A stretch of 52,016 nt of DNA, from NCBI GenBank assembly GCA_934167095.1, contig CAKPKE010000010.1, positions 1 to 52,016 on the forward strand, written 5' to 3'. This document shows, piece by piece, positions 24,084 to 33,659 of this stretch (position 1 is its first letter; every line of letters starts with the position of its first letter). The position numbers were made by a program, and so were the translations under genes. Under the pieces are notes generated by a model that was not told where the DNA came from, did not search any database, and saw only the letters and a list, made by a program, of their open reading frames with translations. This DNA comes from an uncultured Clostridia bacterium (GTDB lineage: Bacteria > Bacillota > Clostridia > TANB77 > CAG-508).

Positions 24084-25071
24084 ATGGATAAACTAATAAT
24101 GCGGAATAGAATCAAGTTGCGATGAAACTTCTGTTGCAATAGTTAAAAATGGAAGAGAAGTTTTATCAAATGTAATAGATACTCAAATAAGTATACACGA
24201 AAAATTTGGAGGGGTTGTACCTGAAATAGCATCAAGAAATCATGTTGAAGCAATTTCAACTGTTACAAAAAAAGCGCTGGAAGAAGCGGGAATTGACTTT
24301 AATCAAATAGATGCGATAGCATGTACTTATGGACCGGGATTAGTTGGAGCTCTATTAGTCGGAGTATCATACGCAAAAGCTTTAAGCTATAGTATAAATA
24401 AGCCACTAGTTGGTGTAAATCACTTAAAAGGGCACATTGCTGCAAACTATATTACATATTCTGAACTTGAACCACCTTTTTTATGTATGCTAATGTCTGG
24501 AGGAAACACTCAAATTGTACATGTAAAAAGCTATACAGATTTTGAAGTACTAGGAAAAACTAGAGATGATGCAATAGGAGAAGCTTTTGATAAAGTAGCA
24601 AGAGTAATAGGTTTAGGATACCCAGGTGGCCCTAAAGTAGATGAGCTTGCAAAAGAAGGCGTTGCAAATATAAAACTTCCTAAAACTCATATAGATAATC
24701 TAGATTTTAGTTTTAGTGGAATAAAAACAGCAGTAATAAATCTACATCATAAAGATCCTGATGTTAATAAAGCTGATTTAGCTCTAAGTTTTGAAAAAAC
24801 AATAACAGAAATATTAACAGTAAATATAGAAAAAGCAGTGGAGCAAACTGGTATAAAAAAAGTAGTGCTTGCAGGTGGAGTTTCTGCAAATAGCTATATA
24901 AGAAAAGAATTTGATAAATTATCTAAAAATAAAAATATAAAAATATATTATCCTGAGCTTAAACTTTGCACAGATAATGCAGCAATGATAGCATCAGCAG
25001 GATATTATGAATTTATGAATGGAAAAAGAGATGGACTAGAATTAAATGCAGTTCCAAATCTAAAAATTTAA
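24084..25071 (+). CDS. tsaD: tRNA threonylcarbamoyladenosine synthase subunit TsaD, frameshifted as read
   Basis: Transfers the threonylcarbamoyl group to A37 of ANN-decoding tRNAs, with TsaB/E. Features are the ASKHA-fold start IESSCDETSVAIV, GPGLVGALLVG, the metal-binding HLKGH (H113, H117 after correction), MSGGNTQIV and the late AGGVSANSYIR. GAGGAG precedes the ATG at 24084. The first six codons (MDKLIM) are separated from GIESSCDET by one extra base, C24102, so the uncorrected frame stops within 14 codons. The gene is usually essential and everything downstream is intact. A sequencing or assembly error, or a ribosomal frameshift, is therefore more likely than true loss. Compare the same kind of insertion in the recombinase at 11900. 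Confidence 0.92.
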
Positions 25072-25092
25072 GTAAAGAAAAGTGGTGAAAAA

Positions 25093-25782
25093 ATGGCAAT
25101 ATATGCAATAGCAGATTTACATTTATCATTTAATACAGATAAACCAATGAATATATTTGGTTGGATTGACTATGAAGAAAAAATAAAAAAGGACTGGCTT
25201 AAAAAAGTAAAAGAAGAAGATTTAGTTCTATTACCAGGCGATTTTTCATGGGAATTAAAACTAGAAAATACTTATAAAGACTTTAATTTTATAAATGAGC
25301 TTCCTGGCAAAAAATTAATGCTAAAGGGCAATCATGATTTGTGGTGGACTACACTAAAAAGTATGAGAAAATATTTAGAAGTAAATAATATTAAGGATGT
25401 AGATTTTATTTACAATAATAGTTATGAATATGAAAACTATATAATTGTAGGAACAAGAGGCTGGGATTTAGAATGTAAAAATGAACAAGATGAAAAAATA
25501 AAAAATAGAGAAGTTTTTAGACTTGAAAACTCTATTTTAGATGGAATAAAAAAATATGGTGAAGACAAAGAAATAATAGTTTGTATGCATTATCCGCCAC
25601 TAGAAAAAGAAAATCTAAATACAGAATTTACAAAAGTTATGAAAAAATATAATGTAACTAAATGCATATATGGACATTTACATGGAAAAGCCCATGAAAG
25701 TGCTGTTGAAGGAATGATTAATGGCATAGAATACAAGCTGGTAAGTTGTGACTATACAAAATTTCAATTAATAAGATTATAA
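25093..25782 (+). CDS. Calcineurin-like metallophosphoesterase (229 aa)
   Basis: Predicted phosphoesterase with a dinuclear metal centre. The family blocks are in order: DLHLS near the N-terminus (D-x-H), LPGDFSW (GD), LKGNHDLWW (GNHD), CMHYPP (H) and YGHLHG (GH-x-H). No signal peptide, so cytoplasmic. It follows tsaD by 21 bases with AGTGGTG as a weak ribosome site and is probably co-transcribed. The substrate cannot be told from sequence. Confidence 0.9.
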   Translation: MAIYAIADLHLSFNTDKPMNIFGWIDYEEKIKKDWLKKVKEEDLVLLPGDFSWELKLENTYKDFNFINELPGKKLMLKGNHDLWWTTLKSMRKYLEVNNIKDVDFIYNNSYEYENYIIVGTRGWDLECKNEQDEKIKNREVFRLENSILDGIKKYGEDKEIIVCMHYPPLEKENLNTEFTKVMKKYNVTKCIYGHLHGKAHESAVEGMINGIEYKLVSCDYTKFQLIRL

Positions 25783-25795
25783 AATGAAAAAACAC

Positions 25796-25823
25796 TTGCA
25801 ATATGTGGAATTTGTGGTATAAT
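25796..25823 (+). promoter_or_regulatory. Promoter of tig
   Basis: TTGCAA (25796-25801), 16-bp spacer with TGTGG just before TATAAT (25818-25823). Confidence 0.7.
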
Positions 25824-25865
25824 AAACTAGCATTATTTATGAAAACAAGAAAGGATATGAACTAA

Positions 25866-27152
25866 ATGAGTATAAAGATAGAGAAAACAGAAAATAAAAA
25901 TGAATTAAAATTAGAGTTCACAATTGAAGCAAAAAAATTTGATGAAGCAATAATGAAGGTTTATAGCAAGAGCGCAAAATACTTCAATATTCCTGGATTT
26001 AGAAGAGGAAAGGCTCCATTTAATATAGTTGAAAGAATGTACGGAGATGAAGTATTTTATGAAGATGCTTTTAATGAAGTTGTTCCTCCAATATATGAAA
26101 AAGAAATTGAAGAAAACAATCTAGAAGTTGTTAGCAAACCTGATATACATATTGTAAATATGAAAAAAGGTGAAGATTTAGTATTTACAGCAATAGTACA
26201 AACAAAACCTGAAGTAAAATTAGGAAAATATAAAGGTGTTGAAATTAAAAAAGTTGAATATCCTGTAACAGAAGAGGATATAAATAATGAAATATCAAGA
26301 ATGCAAAATCAAAATGCTAGAACAATAACAGCAGAAGGAAGAGCTGTTAAAGATAAGGATATAGCTGTTATAGACTTCGAAGGATTTGTTGATGGAAAAG
26401 CATTTGAAGGTGGAAAAGCTGAAAAGCATGAACTTGAAATAGGAAGCAAAACATTTATACCAGGATTTGAAGACCAAGTAATTGGAATGAATGTTGATGA
26501 AGAAAAAGATATAAAAGTTAAATTCCCAGAAGAATACTTCTCAAAAGAATTAGCTGGAAAAGATGCAACATTTAAAGTAAAATTACATGAAATCAAAGAG
26601 AAAAAACTACCTGAATTAGATGATGAATTTGCAAAAGATGTTTCTGAATTCAATACATTAGAAGAATTAAGAAATAGCATAAAAGAAAAGAAAACAGCTG
26701 AAAATGAACACAAAGCAAAGCATGAAACAGAGGATGCTGCAATAGACGCTGTATGCAAAGAAACATCAATAGATATCCCATCTGGAATGATAGAAGCTGA
26801 AACAGATTCTATGATAAGAGATATGGAACAACAATTATCATATCAAGGTCTTAACTTAGAACAATATTTACATTTCATTAACAAAACAAGAAAAGAATTA
26901 GAAGATGGATACAAAGAGCAAGCTGAAAAAAATGTAAAAACAAGACTTATATTAGAAGAAATAATAAAAGAAGAAAAAATAGAAGCTGACGATAAAGATA
27001 TAGAAAGTAAAATCAAAGAAATGGCTACAAGCTATGGAAGAAAAGAGGAAGAACTAAATAAAAACGAAGCATTAAAAGAATATATAGCAAATAGCATAAA
27101 AACAGAAAAAGCAATTGATCTTATCGTAAAAAATGCAAAAATAAAGAAATAA
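25866..27152 (+). CDS. tig: Trigger factor, ribosome-associated chaperone and prolyl isomerase (428 aa)
   Basis: Binds nascent chains at the ribosome exit tunnel. The N-terminal ribosome-binding domain carries the signature loop PGFRRGKAP (about 39-47). A central FKBP-type isomerase domain (about 160-245) includes IDFEGFVDGKAFEGGKAE and IPGFEDQVIGM. The C-terminal helical arms form the substrate cradle and are rich in Lys/Glu. AAGAAAGGATATG context at the start. Full length. It precedes clpP and clpX in the classic order, linking folding and proteolysis, though an inverted repeat separates tig from clpP. Confidence 0.97.
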   Translation: MSIKIEKTENKNELKLEFTIEAKKFDEAIMKVYSKSAKYFNIPGFRRGKAPFNIVERMYGDEVFYEDAFNEVVPPIYEKEIEENNLEVVSKPDIHIVNMKKGEDLVFTAIVQTKPEVKLGKYKGVEIKKVEYPVTEEDINNEISRMQNQNARTITAEGRAVKDKDIAVIDFEGFVDGKAFEGGKAEKHELEIGSKTFIPGFEDQVIGMNVDEEKDIKVKFPEEYFSKELAGKDATFKVKLHEIKEKKLPELDDEFAKDVSEFNTLEELRNSIKEKKTAENEHKAKHETEDAAIDAVCKETSIDIPSGMIEAETDSMIRDMEQQLSYQGLNLEQYLHFINKTRKELEDGYKEQAEKNVKTRLILEEIIKEEKIEADDKDIESKIKEMATSYGRKEEELNKNEALKEYIANSIKTEKAIDLIVKNAKIKK

Positions 27153-27160
27153 TTAAACGA

Positions 27161-27217
27161 AATAGTTAGGAGGGATTTATAATAATATATTATTTAGCTC
27201 TGTCTAACTATTTTACT
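27161..27217 (+). terminator. Inverted repeat between tig and clpP, possible terminator
   Basis: AATAGTTAG (27161-27169) pairs with CTAACTATT (27204-27212) followed by TTACTTTA. The loop is 34 bases and the T run is short, so termination may be partial. The loop contains GGAGGG without a frame behind it. Confidence 0.5.
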
Positions 27218-27255
27218 TTATAAAAGGAATTTATTATATTTAGGAGGAATATTTT

Positions 27256-27861
27256 ATGTTTGAAAAAGACAGTTTAGTACCATATGTTATAGAACAATCA
27301 GCAAGAGGAGAAAGATCTTATGATATATTCTCTAGATTATTGAAAGATAGAATAATATTTTTAGGAGAAGAAGTTAATGCTACATCTGCAGGTCTTGTAG
27401 TTGCCCAATTATTATTCTTAGAGTCAGAAGATCCAGACAAAGAAATTAGTTTGTACTTAAATACACCAGGAGGATCAATAACTGACGGAATGGCAATAGT
27501 AGATACTATGAACTATATAAAATGCCCAGTATCAACAATCTGTGTTGGAATGGCTGCTAGTATGGGTTCTGTATTACTTGCATCAGGTGAAAAAGGCAAA
27601 AGATTTGCAACCCCAAATTCAGAAATATTAATACATCAACCATTAATCGGTGGTGGCGGAATATCTGGTCAAACAACAGAAATCAAAATTCATGCAGACC
27701 ACATGGTAAAAACTAGAGAAAAATTAAACAAATTATTAAGTGATAGAACAGGTCAACCAATAGAAGTAATTAATAGAGATACTGAAAGAGATCATTATAT
27801 GACAGCACAAGAAGCTTTAGAATATGGCTTGATCGATGGAATTATGGAAAAAAGAAATTAA
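27256..27861 (+). CDS. clpP: ATP-dependent Clp protease proteolytic subunit (201 aa)
   Basis: Serine peptidase forming the tetradecameric barrel that degrades proteins fed by ClpX or ClpC. The catalytic Ser is S102 in GMAASMGS, the catalytic His H127 in EILIHQP, and the catalytic Asp lies in the INRDTERD region. The N-terminal axial loop and the glycine-rich handle GGGGISGQ are present. TAGGAGG precedes the ATG. clpX begins 14 bases downstream. Confidence 0.97.
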   Translation: MFEKDSLVPYVIEQSARGERSYDIFSRLLKDRIIFLGEEVNATSAGLVVAQLLFLESEDPDKEISLYLNTPGGSITDGMAIVDTMNYIKCPVSTICVGMAASMGSVLLASGEKGKRFATPNSEILIHQPLIGGGGISGQTTEIKIHADHMVKTREKLNKLLSDRTGQPIEVINRDTERDHYMTAQEALEYGLIDGIMEKRN

Positions 27862-27875
27862 TTTAGGAGATAAGT

Positions 27876-29204
27876 ATGTCAAAGAATGATAAAGAAAAAA
27901 ACATAAGATGTTCTTTTTGTGGAAAAAAGCAAGAAGAAGTTGAAAGAGTAATAGCTGGACCAGGAGTATATATATGTGACGAATGCATAAAAGTATGTAA
28001 TAGCATAATAGAAAATGACCTATATGAAGATAGTGAATTAACTTATGAACAAGATGAAAATAATGAATTGCCAAAGCCAATGGAGATAAAGAAAATTCTT
28101 GACGAATATGTAATTGGTCAAGATGAAGCAAAAAAATCTTTAGCAGTTGCAGTATATAATCATTATAAAAGAATAAACGAAAATAAAGATGTAAAAGACA
28201 ATGATGTTGAAATTCAAAAAAGTAATATTTTGTTACTAGGACCAACAGGTTGTGGAAAAACACTTTTAGCACAAACTCTAGCAAAAATACTAAATGTACC
28301 TTTTGCTATTGCAGATGCAACAACACTTACAGAAGCTGGATATGTAGGAGAAGATGTTGAAAATATTTTATTAAAATTGATTCAAGCTGCTGACTATGAT
28401 ATAGAGAAAGCAGAAAGAGGAATTATATATATAGATGAAATAGACAAAATATCTAGAAAATCTGAAAACCCATCAATAACAAGAGATGTAAGTGGTGAAG
28501 GCGTACAACAGGCATTATTGAAAATTGTTGAAGGAACAGTAGCATCTGTACCACCTCAAGGGGGAAGAAAACATCCTCATCAGGAGTTTATACAAATAAA
28601 TACACAAAATATCTTATTTATTTGTGGGGGAGCTTTTGAAGGACTAGAAAAAATAATTAAAGATAGAATAGAAAAGAAGACAATAGGATTTGGAGCTACA
28701 ATAACAAGTAATAAAGATGTTAGTAAATATGAAGTATTTTCATCTTTATTACCACAAGATTTATTAAAATTTGGTTTAATTCCTGAGTTTGTAGGAAGAC
28801 TTCCAATAATAACAACTTTAAAAGAATTAGACAAAGAAGCTCTTATAAAAATAATTACAGAACCTAAAAACTCATTAGTAAAACAATACAAAAAACTATT
28901 TGAGTATGATGATGTAGATTTAGAGTTTGAACAAGGTGCTTTAGATGCGATTGTTGATAAAGCTTTAGAAAGAAAGACTGGAGCTAGAGGATTAAGAGCT
29001 ATTATAGAAGAAAGAATGAAAGACATAATGTTTGAAATTCCTTCAAATCCAAAAGTTGAAAAATGTATTATAACAAAAGAAACTATACTAAATGGAGAAC
29101 CACCTAAAATTGTTATAAACAATAACAGAGAAGAAAAGAAAAAAGTAAAAGTTAAAAGAGAAATTACAACAGCTGGACATAGTAAAAAAACAGGTACAGC
29201 ATAA
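27876..29204 (+). CDS. clpX: Clp protease ATP-binding subunit ClpX (442 aa)
   Basis: AAA+ unfoldase that delivers substrates to ClpP. The N-terminal C4 zinc domain has C12, C15, C34 and C37. Walker A is GPTGCGKT (122-129), followed by EDVENILLKL, Walker B IIYIDEIDK, pore loop GYVGED and the sensor motif GARGLRAI. The ClpP-docking loop equivalent lies near VGRLPII. The C-terminal tail is unusually basic (KKKVKVKREI). Same operon as clpP, 14-base gap with a GGAG site. Confidence 0.97.
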   Translation: MSKNDKEKNIRCSFCGKKQEEVERVIAGPGVYICDECIKVCNSIIENDLYEDSELTYEQDENNELPKPMEIKKILDEYVIGQDEAKKSLAVAVYNHYKRINENKDVKDNDVEIQKSNILLLGPTGCGKTLLAQTLAKILNVPFAIADATTLTEAGYVGEDVENILLKLIQAADYDIEKAERGIIYIDEIDKISRKSENPSITRDVSGEGVQQALLKIVEGTVASVPPQGGRKHPHQEFIQINTQNILFICGGAFEGLEKIIKDRIEKKTIGFGATITSNKDVSKYEVFSSLLPQDLLKFGLIPEFVGRLPIITTLKELDKEALIKIITEPKNSLVKQYKKLFEYDDVDLEFEQGALDAIVDKALERKTGARGLRAIIEERMKDIMFEIPSNPKVEKCIITKETILNGEPPKIVINNNREEKKKVKVKREITTAGHSKKTGTA

Positions 29205-29245
29205 AAATCAAAAAAATATAAATAGCAATAGGAGAAGTAACTAAA

Positions 29246-30268
29246 ATGGAATTATCAGAGTTTTATTATGATTTACCAAAAGAATTAATAGCGCAAACAC
29301 CTCTTGAAAAAAGAGACGAATCAAGATTAATGGTATTAGACAAAAATACAGGAGAAATTACTCATAAAGTATTTAAAGACATAATTGATTATTTAGAGCC
29401 AGGAGATTGTTTAGTAAGAAATAATACAAAGGTAATTCCAGCTAGATTATATGGAAAAAAAGAAACTGGAGCAAATGTAGAATTTGTACTATTAAAAAAT
29501 ATTGAAGGTGATATATGGGAAGCAATGGTAAGACCAGGTAATAAACTTCATATAGGCACAAAAGTTATTTTTGGAGATGGTCTACTTACAGCAGAAATAC
29601 TAGAAACTATGCAAGATGGAACTAGAAAAGTAAAGTTTTCTTATGATGGAATATTTAATGAAATTTTAGACCAAATTGGACTTATGCCATTACCTCCATA
29701 TATACATGAAAGTTTAAAAGAAAATAACAGATATCAAACTGTATATGCAAAATATGATGGCTCAGCAGCAGCTCCTACAGCAGGATTACACTTTACAAAT
29801 GAACTATTACAAGAATTAGAGAAAAAAGGAATAGTAATAAGTAATGTAACTTTACATGTTGGTATTGGAACATTTAGACCTGTAAAAGAAAAAAATATTG
29901 AAGAGCATCACATGCATACAGAACACTATTATATAAAAGAAGAAGATGCAGAAAAAATCAATAAAGCTAAAAGAGAAGGACATAGAGTAATCGCTGTTGG
30001 AACTACATCTTGTAGAACAATAGAAACAGTCGCTGATGAAAATGGCTTTGTAAAAGAATGTGAAGGAGATACGTCAATATATATATATCCAGGCTATAAA
30101 TTTAAATGTTTAGATGGACTTATAACAAATTTCCATTTACCAGAATCAACATTATTAATGCTTGTATCAGCATTAGCAGGAAAAGAAAATATTATGAATG
30201 CATATAAGGAAGCAGTTAATGAAAAATATAGATTTTTTAGCTTTGGAGATGCAATGTTTATAAAATAA
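29246..30268 (+). CDS. queA: S-adenosylmethionine:tRNA ribosyltransferase-isomerase (340 aa)
   Basis: Adds the cyclopentene part of queuosine to preQ1-modified tRNA using the ribosyl group of SAM. Family blocks are visible: FYYDLPKELIAQTPL at the start, VRNNTKVIPARL, EAMVRPGNK, the central DGSAAAPTAGLHFT, LHVGIGTFRPV, VGTTSCRTIE and the final NFHLPESTLLMLVSAL. Full length. It is followed almost directly by tgt, the preceding step in the pathway. Confidence 0.97.
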   Translation: MELSEFYYDLPKELIAQTPLEKRDESRLMVLDKNTGEITHKVFKDIIDYLEPGDCLVRNNTKVIPARLYGKKETGANVEFVLLKNIEGDIWEAMVRPGNKLHIGTKVIFGDGLLTAEILETMQDGTRKVKFSYDGIFNEILDQIGLMPLPPYIHESLKENNRYQTVYAKYDGSAAAPTAGLHFTNELLQELEKKGIVISNVTLHVGIGTFRPVKEKNIEEHHMHTEHYYIKEEDAEKINKAKREGHRVIAVGTTSCRTIETVADENGFVKECEGDTSIYIYPGYKFKCLDGLITNFHLPESTLLMLVSALAGKENIMNAYKEAVNEKYRFFSFGDAMFIK

Positions 30269-30283
30269 GAAATGAGGAAAGAA

Positions 30284-31411
30284 ATGAAACCAGCAATAAC
30301 ATACGAATTATTACATCAAGATAAACAAACAGGAGCAAGAAGAGGAGTTGTGCATACCCCTCATGGAGATATTCAAACACCAGTATTTATGCCAGTAGGA
30401 ACACAAGCAACTGTAAAATCAATGACTCCAGAAGAATTAAAGGATATTGGAGCACAAATAATACTTTCAAATACATATCATTTATATTTAAGACCAGGAG
30501 AAAAACTTGTAAAAGAAGCTGGAGGACTTCACAAATTCATGAATTGGGACAAGCCGATTTTAACAGATTGTGGGGGATTTCAAGTATTTAGTTTAAGTGA
30601 TTTAAGAACAATAACTGAAGATGGAGTTGAATTTAAATCTCATTTAGATGGAAGTAAACATTTCTTTTCTCCTGAAAAAGTAATGCAAATAGAAGAAGAT
30701 TTAGGTGCTGATATAATAATGTCTTTTGATGAATGTTGTCCATATCCATCAACTTATGAATATACAAAAAATTCAATGGAAAGAACAACAAGATGGGCAA
30801 TTAGATGTAAAGAGGCTCATAAAAATACTGAAACTCAAGGGTTATTTGGAATAATTCAAGGTGGATTCTATAAAGATTTAAGAAAGCAAAGTGCAGAAGA
30901 TTTAATAAAACTAGACTTTCCAGGATATGCAATAGGTGGAATAAGTGTTGGAGAACCTAAAGAAGAATATATAGATATACTAAAATATACGGCTCCATTA
31001 ATGCCAGAAAATAAACCAAGATACTTAATGGGAGTAGGAAGCCCAGATTACTTAATAGAAGCTGCAATGGCTGGTGTTGATATGTGTGATTGCGTACTTC
31101 CAACTAGAATTGCTAGAAATGGAACTGCAATGACTTGGAATGGAAAAGTAGTAGTTAGAAATGGAGCATATTCAAGAGATTTTTCACCATTAGACCCAGA
31201 ATGTGATTGCTACACTTGTAAAAATTATACAAGAGCATATATAAGACATTTAATTAATACTAACGAAATATTAGGAACTAGACTATTATCAACACATAAT
31301 TTATATTTCTTAACAAAATTAATGGAACGAGTAAGAAAAGAAATTGAAAATGATAATTTACTAAATTTCAAAAATGAATTTTATAAAAAATATGGATATA
31401 CTAAAGAGTAG
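30284..31411 (+). CDS. tgt: tRNA-guanine transglycosylase (375 aa)
   Basis: Exchanges guanine for preQ1 at the wobble position of GUN tRNAs. Visible blocks are PVFMPVGTQATVKSM, the active-site LTDCGGFQVFSL, the nucleophile aspartate region MAGVDMCDCVLPTR, and the zinc site with C-x-C-x2-C then H (CDCYTCKNY...RHLI). GAGGAAAG supports the ATG at 30284; the in-frame ATG at 30272 overlaps that site. It is paired with queA. Confidence 0.96.
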   Translation: MKPAITYELLHQDKQTGARRGVVHTPHGDIQTPVFMPVGTQATVKSMTPEELKDIGAQIILSNTYHLYLRPGEKLVKEAGGLHKFMNWDKPILTDCGGFQVFSLSDLRTITEDGVEFKSHLDGSKHFFSPEKVMQIEEDLGADIIMSFDECCPYPSTYEYTKNSMERTTRWAIRCKEAHKNTETQGLFGIIQGGFYKDLRKQSAEDLIKLDFPGYAIGGISVGEPKEEYIDILKYTAPLMPENKPRYLMGVGSPDYLIEAAMAGVDMCDCVLPTRIARNGTAMTWNGKVVVRNGAYSRDFSPLDPECDCYTCKNYTRAYIRHLINTNEILGTRLLSTHNLYFLTKLMERVRKEIENDNLLNFKNEFYKKYGYTKE

Positions 31412-31422
31412 GAGAAAATAGA

Positions 31423-32817
31423 ATGAATTTTGAAGATCAAAAAGATAATAAATCAGAAGAAGTTGTAAGAAAAAGTAAAAAATTAATGATAATAATAGGT
31501 GTAATATTAGTCTTTTTATTAATAGGAGTAATAGCATTAATTATAAGCATCAAAAATATTAATGAAGCTCAGTTTAAGGTATTTTTAGATGCAAAAAAAA
31601 TAAAAGCTGATGAAGAAACTTTTGTATTTTCAGATAATGATATATGGATATCTATTGAGGATTTTGCAAAATTAGTTGGATATACATATAAAAATGGTGA
31701 GTATAAACATCCATATTCTGAAGAATCAACAAAATGCTATGTATCTAATGGAAGTGAATCAGCTTCATATTCATTAAATTCTAATACTATGTATAAAGCA
31801 ATAGAATATAAAAATGCAGAAACAAATTATGATTATTTTGATTTAGATGAACCAGTAAAAAGTATAAATAATAAGCTATATACAACAATTACAGGCATAT
31901 CAAAAGGTTGCAATGTAGCAATGTCATATAATGAAAAGAATAATAAACTTACAATATATTCATTACCATATTTGGTACAATATTATTCAAATTTAAATAC
32001 CAGTTCTGCATTACAAGAAAACAATGTTGATTATGCAAATCAAAAAGTAGTTTTATATAATATGATAGTTGTAAAAGATGCATCAACTTCTAAATATGGT
32101 GTCATGGATTTGTCAAATAAAACTATAATTGGTGAAAAATATAAAAGTATTTCATTTATTGAAAGCTCTAAGAAATTTATCGTTAAAACAGACAATGATA
32201 AAGTAGGAATAATATCTAGTACAGGTGCAACTGAAATAGAGCCACAATATGACAGTATAATGCAAATTGATGGAGATACTGAAAAAGGATTATACTTAGT
32301 AAAAAGCAATGGTAAATATGGTGTAATAGATAGTAATGGAAAAACAATAGTATATATGGAATATGACAAAATTGGATTGGAAAAGGCAAGTTCATTCCCT
32401 GAAGATGATATAGAAAATGAGTATTTGTTGTATGGAGAATGTATCCCAGTAAAAAGAAACAATAAATGGGGCTTACTAAATAAAAATGGAAATGTTATAT
32501 TACCAGTACAATTTGATGAATTAGGATGTGTATTAAATAATTCATCAACAAACAATTTATTATTAATTCCAGAATATAAAGCTATTGTGGTAAGAAACGA
32601 TAAATTGTATGGTTTATATAATAGTTCTGGAGATAATTTAATTCCTACTAGAGTAAGAAATATGTATTCTATCACAACTTCAGGAGAAAAAAGCTATTAT
32701 TTAACTTATGATGAAGTTCAAGAAGGGCAGATAATGGATGTAATAGATTACCTATCTAATACTCTAAATATAAAACCAATTAGCTCTTCACAAACAGAAG
32801 TAGAAGTAAATCGTTAA
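31423..32817 (+). CDS. Membrane-anchored WG-repeat protein (464 aa)
   Basis: Residues about 21-43 form one membrane helix, so most of the protein is outside the cell. After a domain (about 55-180) resembling a copper-amine-oxidase N-terminal-like fold come at least four WG-type repeats (KYGVMDLSNK, KVGIISSTGA, KYGVIDSNGK, KWGLLNKNGN), each followed by an x-P-x-Y-D/E-x-I strand. WG repeats build surface-exposed beta structures of unknown ligand. It starts 11 bases after tgt, with AGGAG, and precedes yajC, so it probably sits in a long tRNA-modification/secretion operon. The function is not established. Confidence 0.8.
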   Translation: MNFEDQKDNKSEEVVRKSKKLMIIIGVILVFLLIGVIALIISIKNINEAQFKVFLDAKKIKADEETFVFSDNDIWISIEDFAKLVGYTYKNGEYKHPYSEESTKCYVSNGSESASYSLNSNTMYKAIEYKNAETNYDYFDLDEPVKSINNKLYTTITGISKGCNVAMSYNEKNNKLTIYSLPYLVQYYSNLNTSSALQENNVDYANQKVVLYNMIVVKDASTSKYGVMDLSNKTIIGEKYKSISFIESSKKFIVKTDNDKVGIISSTGATEIEPQYDSIMQIDGDTEKGLYLVKSNGKYGVIDSNGKTIVYMEYDKIGLEKASSFPEDDIENEYLLYGECIPVKRNNKWGLLNKNGNVILPVQFDELGCVLNNSSTNNLLLIPEYKAIVVRNDKLYGLYNSSGDNLIPTRVRNMYSITTSGEKSYYLTYDEVQEGQIMDVIDYLSNTLNIKPISSSQTEVEVNR

Positions 32818-32845
32818 AATAATACAACTTTGAAAAGAGGAAAAA

Positions 32846-33112
32846 ATGGAATATATTCAATTAATAATTACAGTAATTATTATATTACTAGTATTTGGAT
32901 TTTCTGAATATTTAAGGAAAAAACAAGCAGAAGATACAAAAAAAATGCAAGCAGAAATTAAAGTTAACGACAAAATTGTAACATATACAGGACTTTCAGG
33001 AACAGTAAAAGAAGTCCTAGAAGATAGAGTTATAATTAATGCAAACCCAAGTGGAGTTGAATTATCAATAGAAAAATGGGCTATTGCTGGAACTGATGAT
33101 AGAAATATATAA
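32846..33112 (+). CDS. yajC: Preprotein translocase subunit YajC (88 aa)
   Basis: Small SecDF-YajC complex subunit: one N-terminal membrane helix (about 4-21) followed by the conserved cytoplasmic beta domain (VNDKIVTYTGLSGTVKEVLE...VELSIEKWAI). AAGAGG precedes the ATG. It stands upstream of secD and secF, as in most bacteria. Confidence 0.95.
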   Translation: MEYIQLIITVIIILLVFGFSEYLRKKQAEDTKKMQAEIKVNDKIVTYTGLSGTVKEVLEDRVIINANPSGVELSIEKWAIAGTDDRNI

Positions 33113-33192
33113 TATGTAAGAAAATAGAATTCATAAAAAACTTGCCAGGCAATATATATAGTATAAAAATATATTGTGAAAGGAAGTTTTTT

Positions 33193-33582
33193 ATGAATAA
33201 AAAAGAAAAGAATAAATCTAGCATATTTTATATTGGAATAGGAATAATAACAGCAATTATAATAACCGTTATTTCATTATTAATATTTTCAGTAGTTTTA
33301 GCAAATACAAAAATTGGAGAAGAAATAATGAATCCAGTAATAATTATAATAACAGTAATATCAATACTTATTGGAAGCATAATAGGTAGTAGAAAAATTG
33401 CAAGCCGTGGAATTATCAATGGTGGCATAGTAGGAATAACATATATACTAATACTATATGTACTTTCAAGTATGGCAAATGGTAATTTTTCATTAAACTT
33501 AAGTAGTGTGATATTATTAGTACTTTCAATATTAGCTGGGATAATAGGTGGTATAATTGGTGTAAATTTCAGACATGAATAA
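33193..33582 (+). CDS. TIGR04086-type four-helix membrane protein (129 aa)
   Basis: Four predicted membrane helices (about 12-36, 45-66, 75-95, 100-122) separated by short loops, with glycine-rich faces (GSIIGSRKI, GGIVGI, AGIIGGIIG). Length, layout and position between yajC and secD match the TIGR04086/YrzE family of Clostridia, whose function is unknown. The start at 33193 follows AAAGGAAG; the longer frame from 33142 has no ribosome site. Confidence 0.8.
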   Translation: MNKKEKNKSSIFYIGIGIITAIIITVISLLIFSVVLANTKIGEEIMNPVIIIITVISILIGSIIGSRKIASRGIINGGIVGITYILILYVLSSMANGNFSLNLSSVILLVLSILAGIIGGIIGVNFRHE

Positions 33583-33659
33583 AAAATGTAAAAATTATTT
33601 GATATTTTGCTTAAAGTGTAGTATAAATAAAAGCAAATAAAAACATGGAGGATAAAAAA

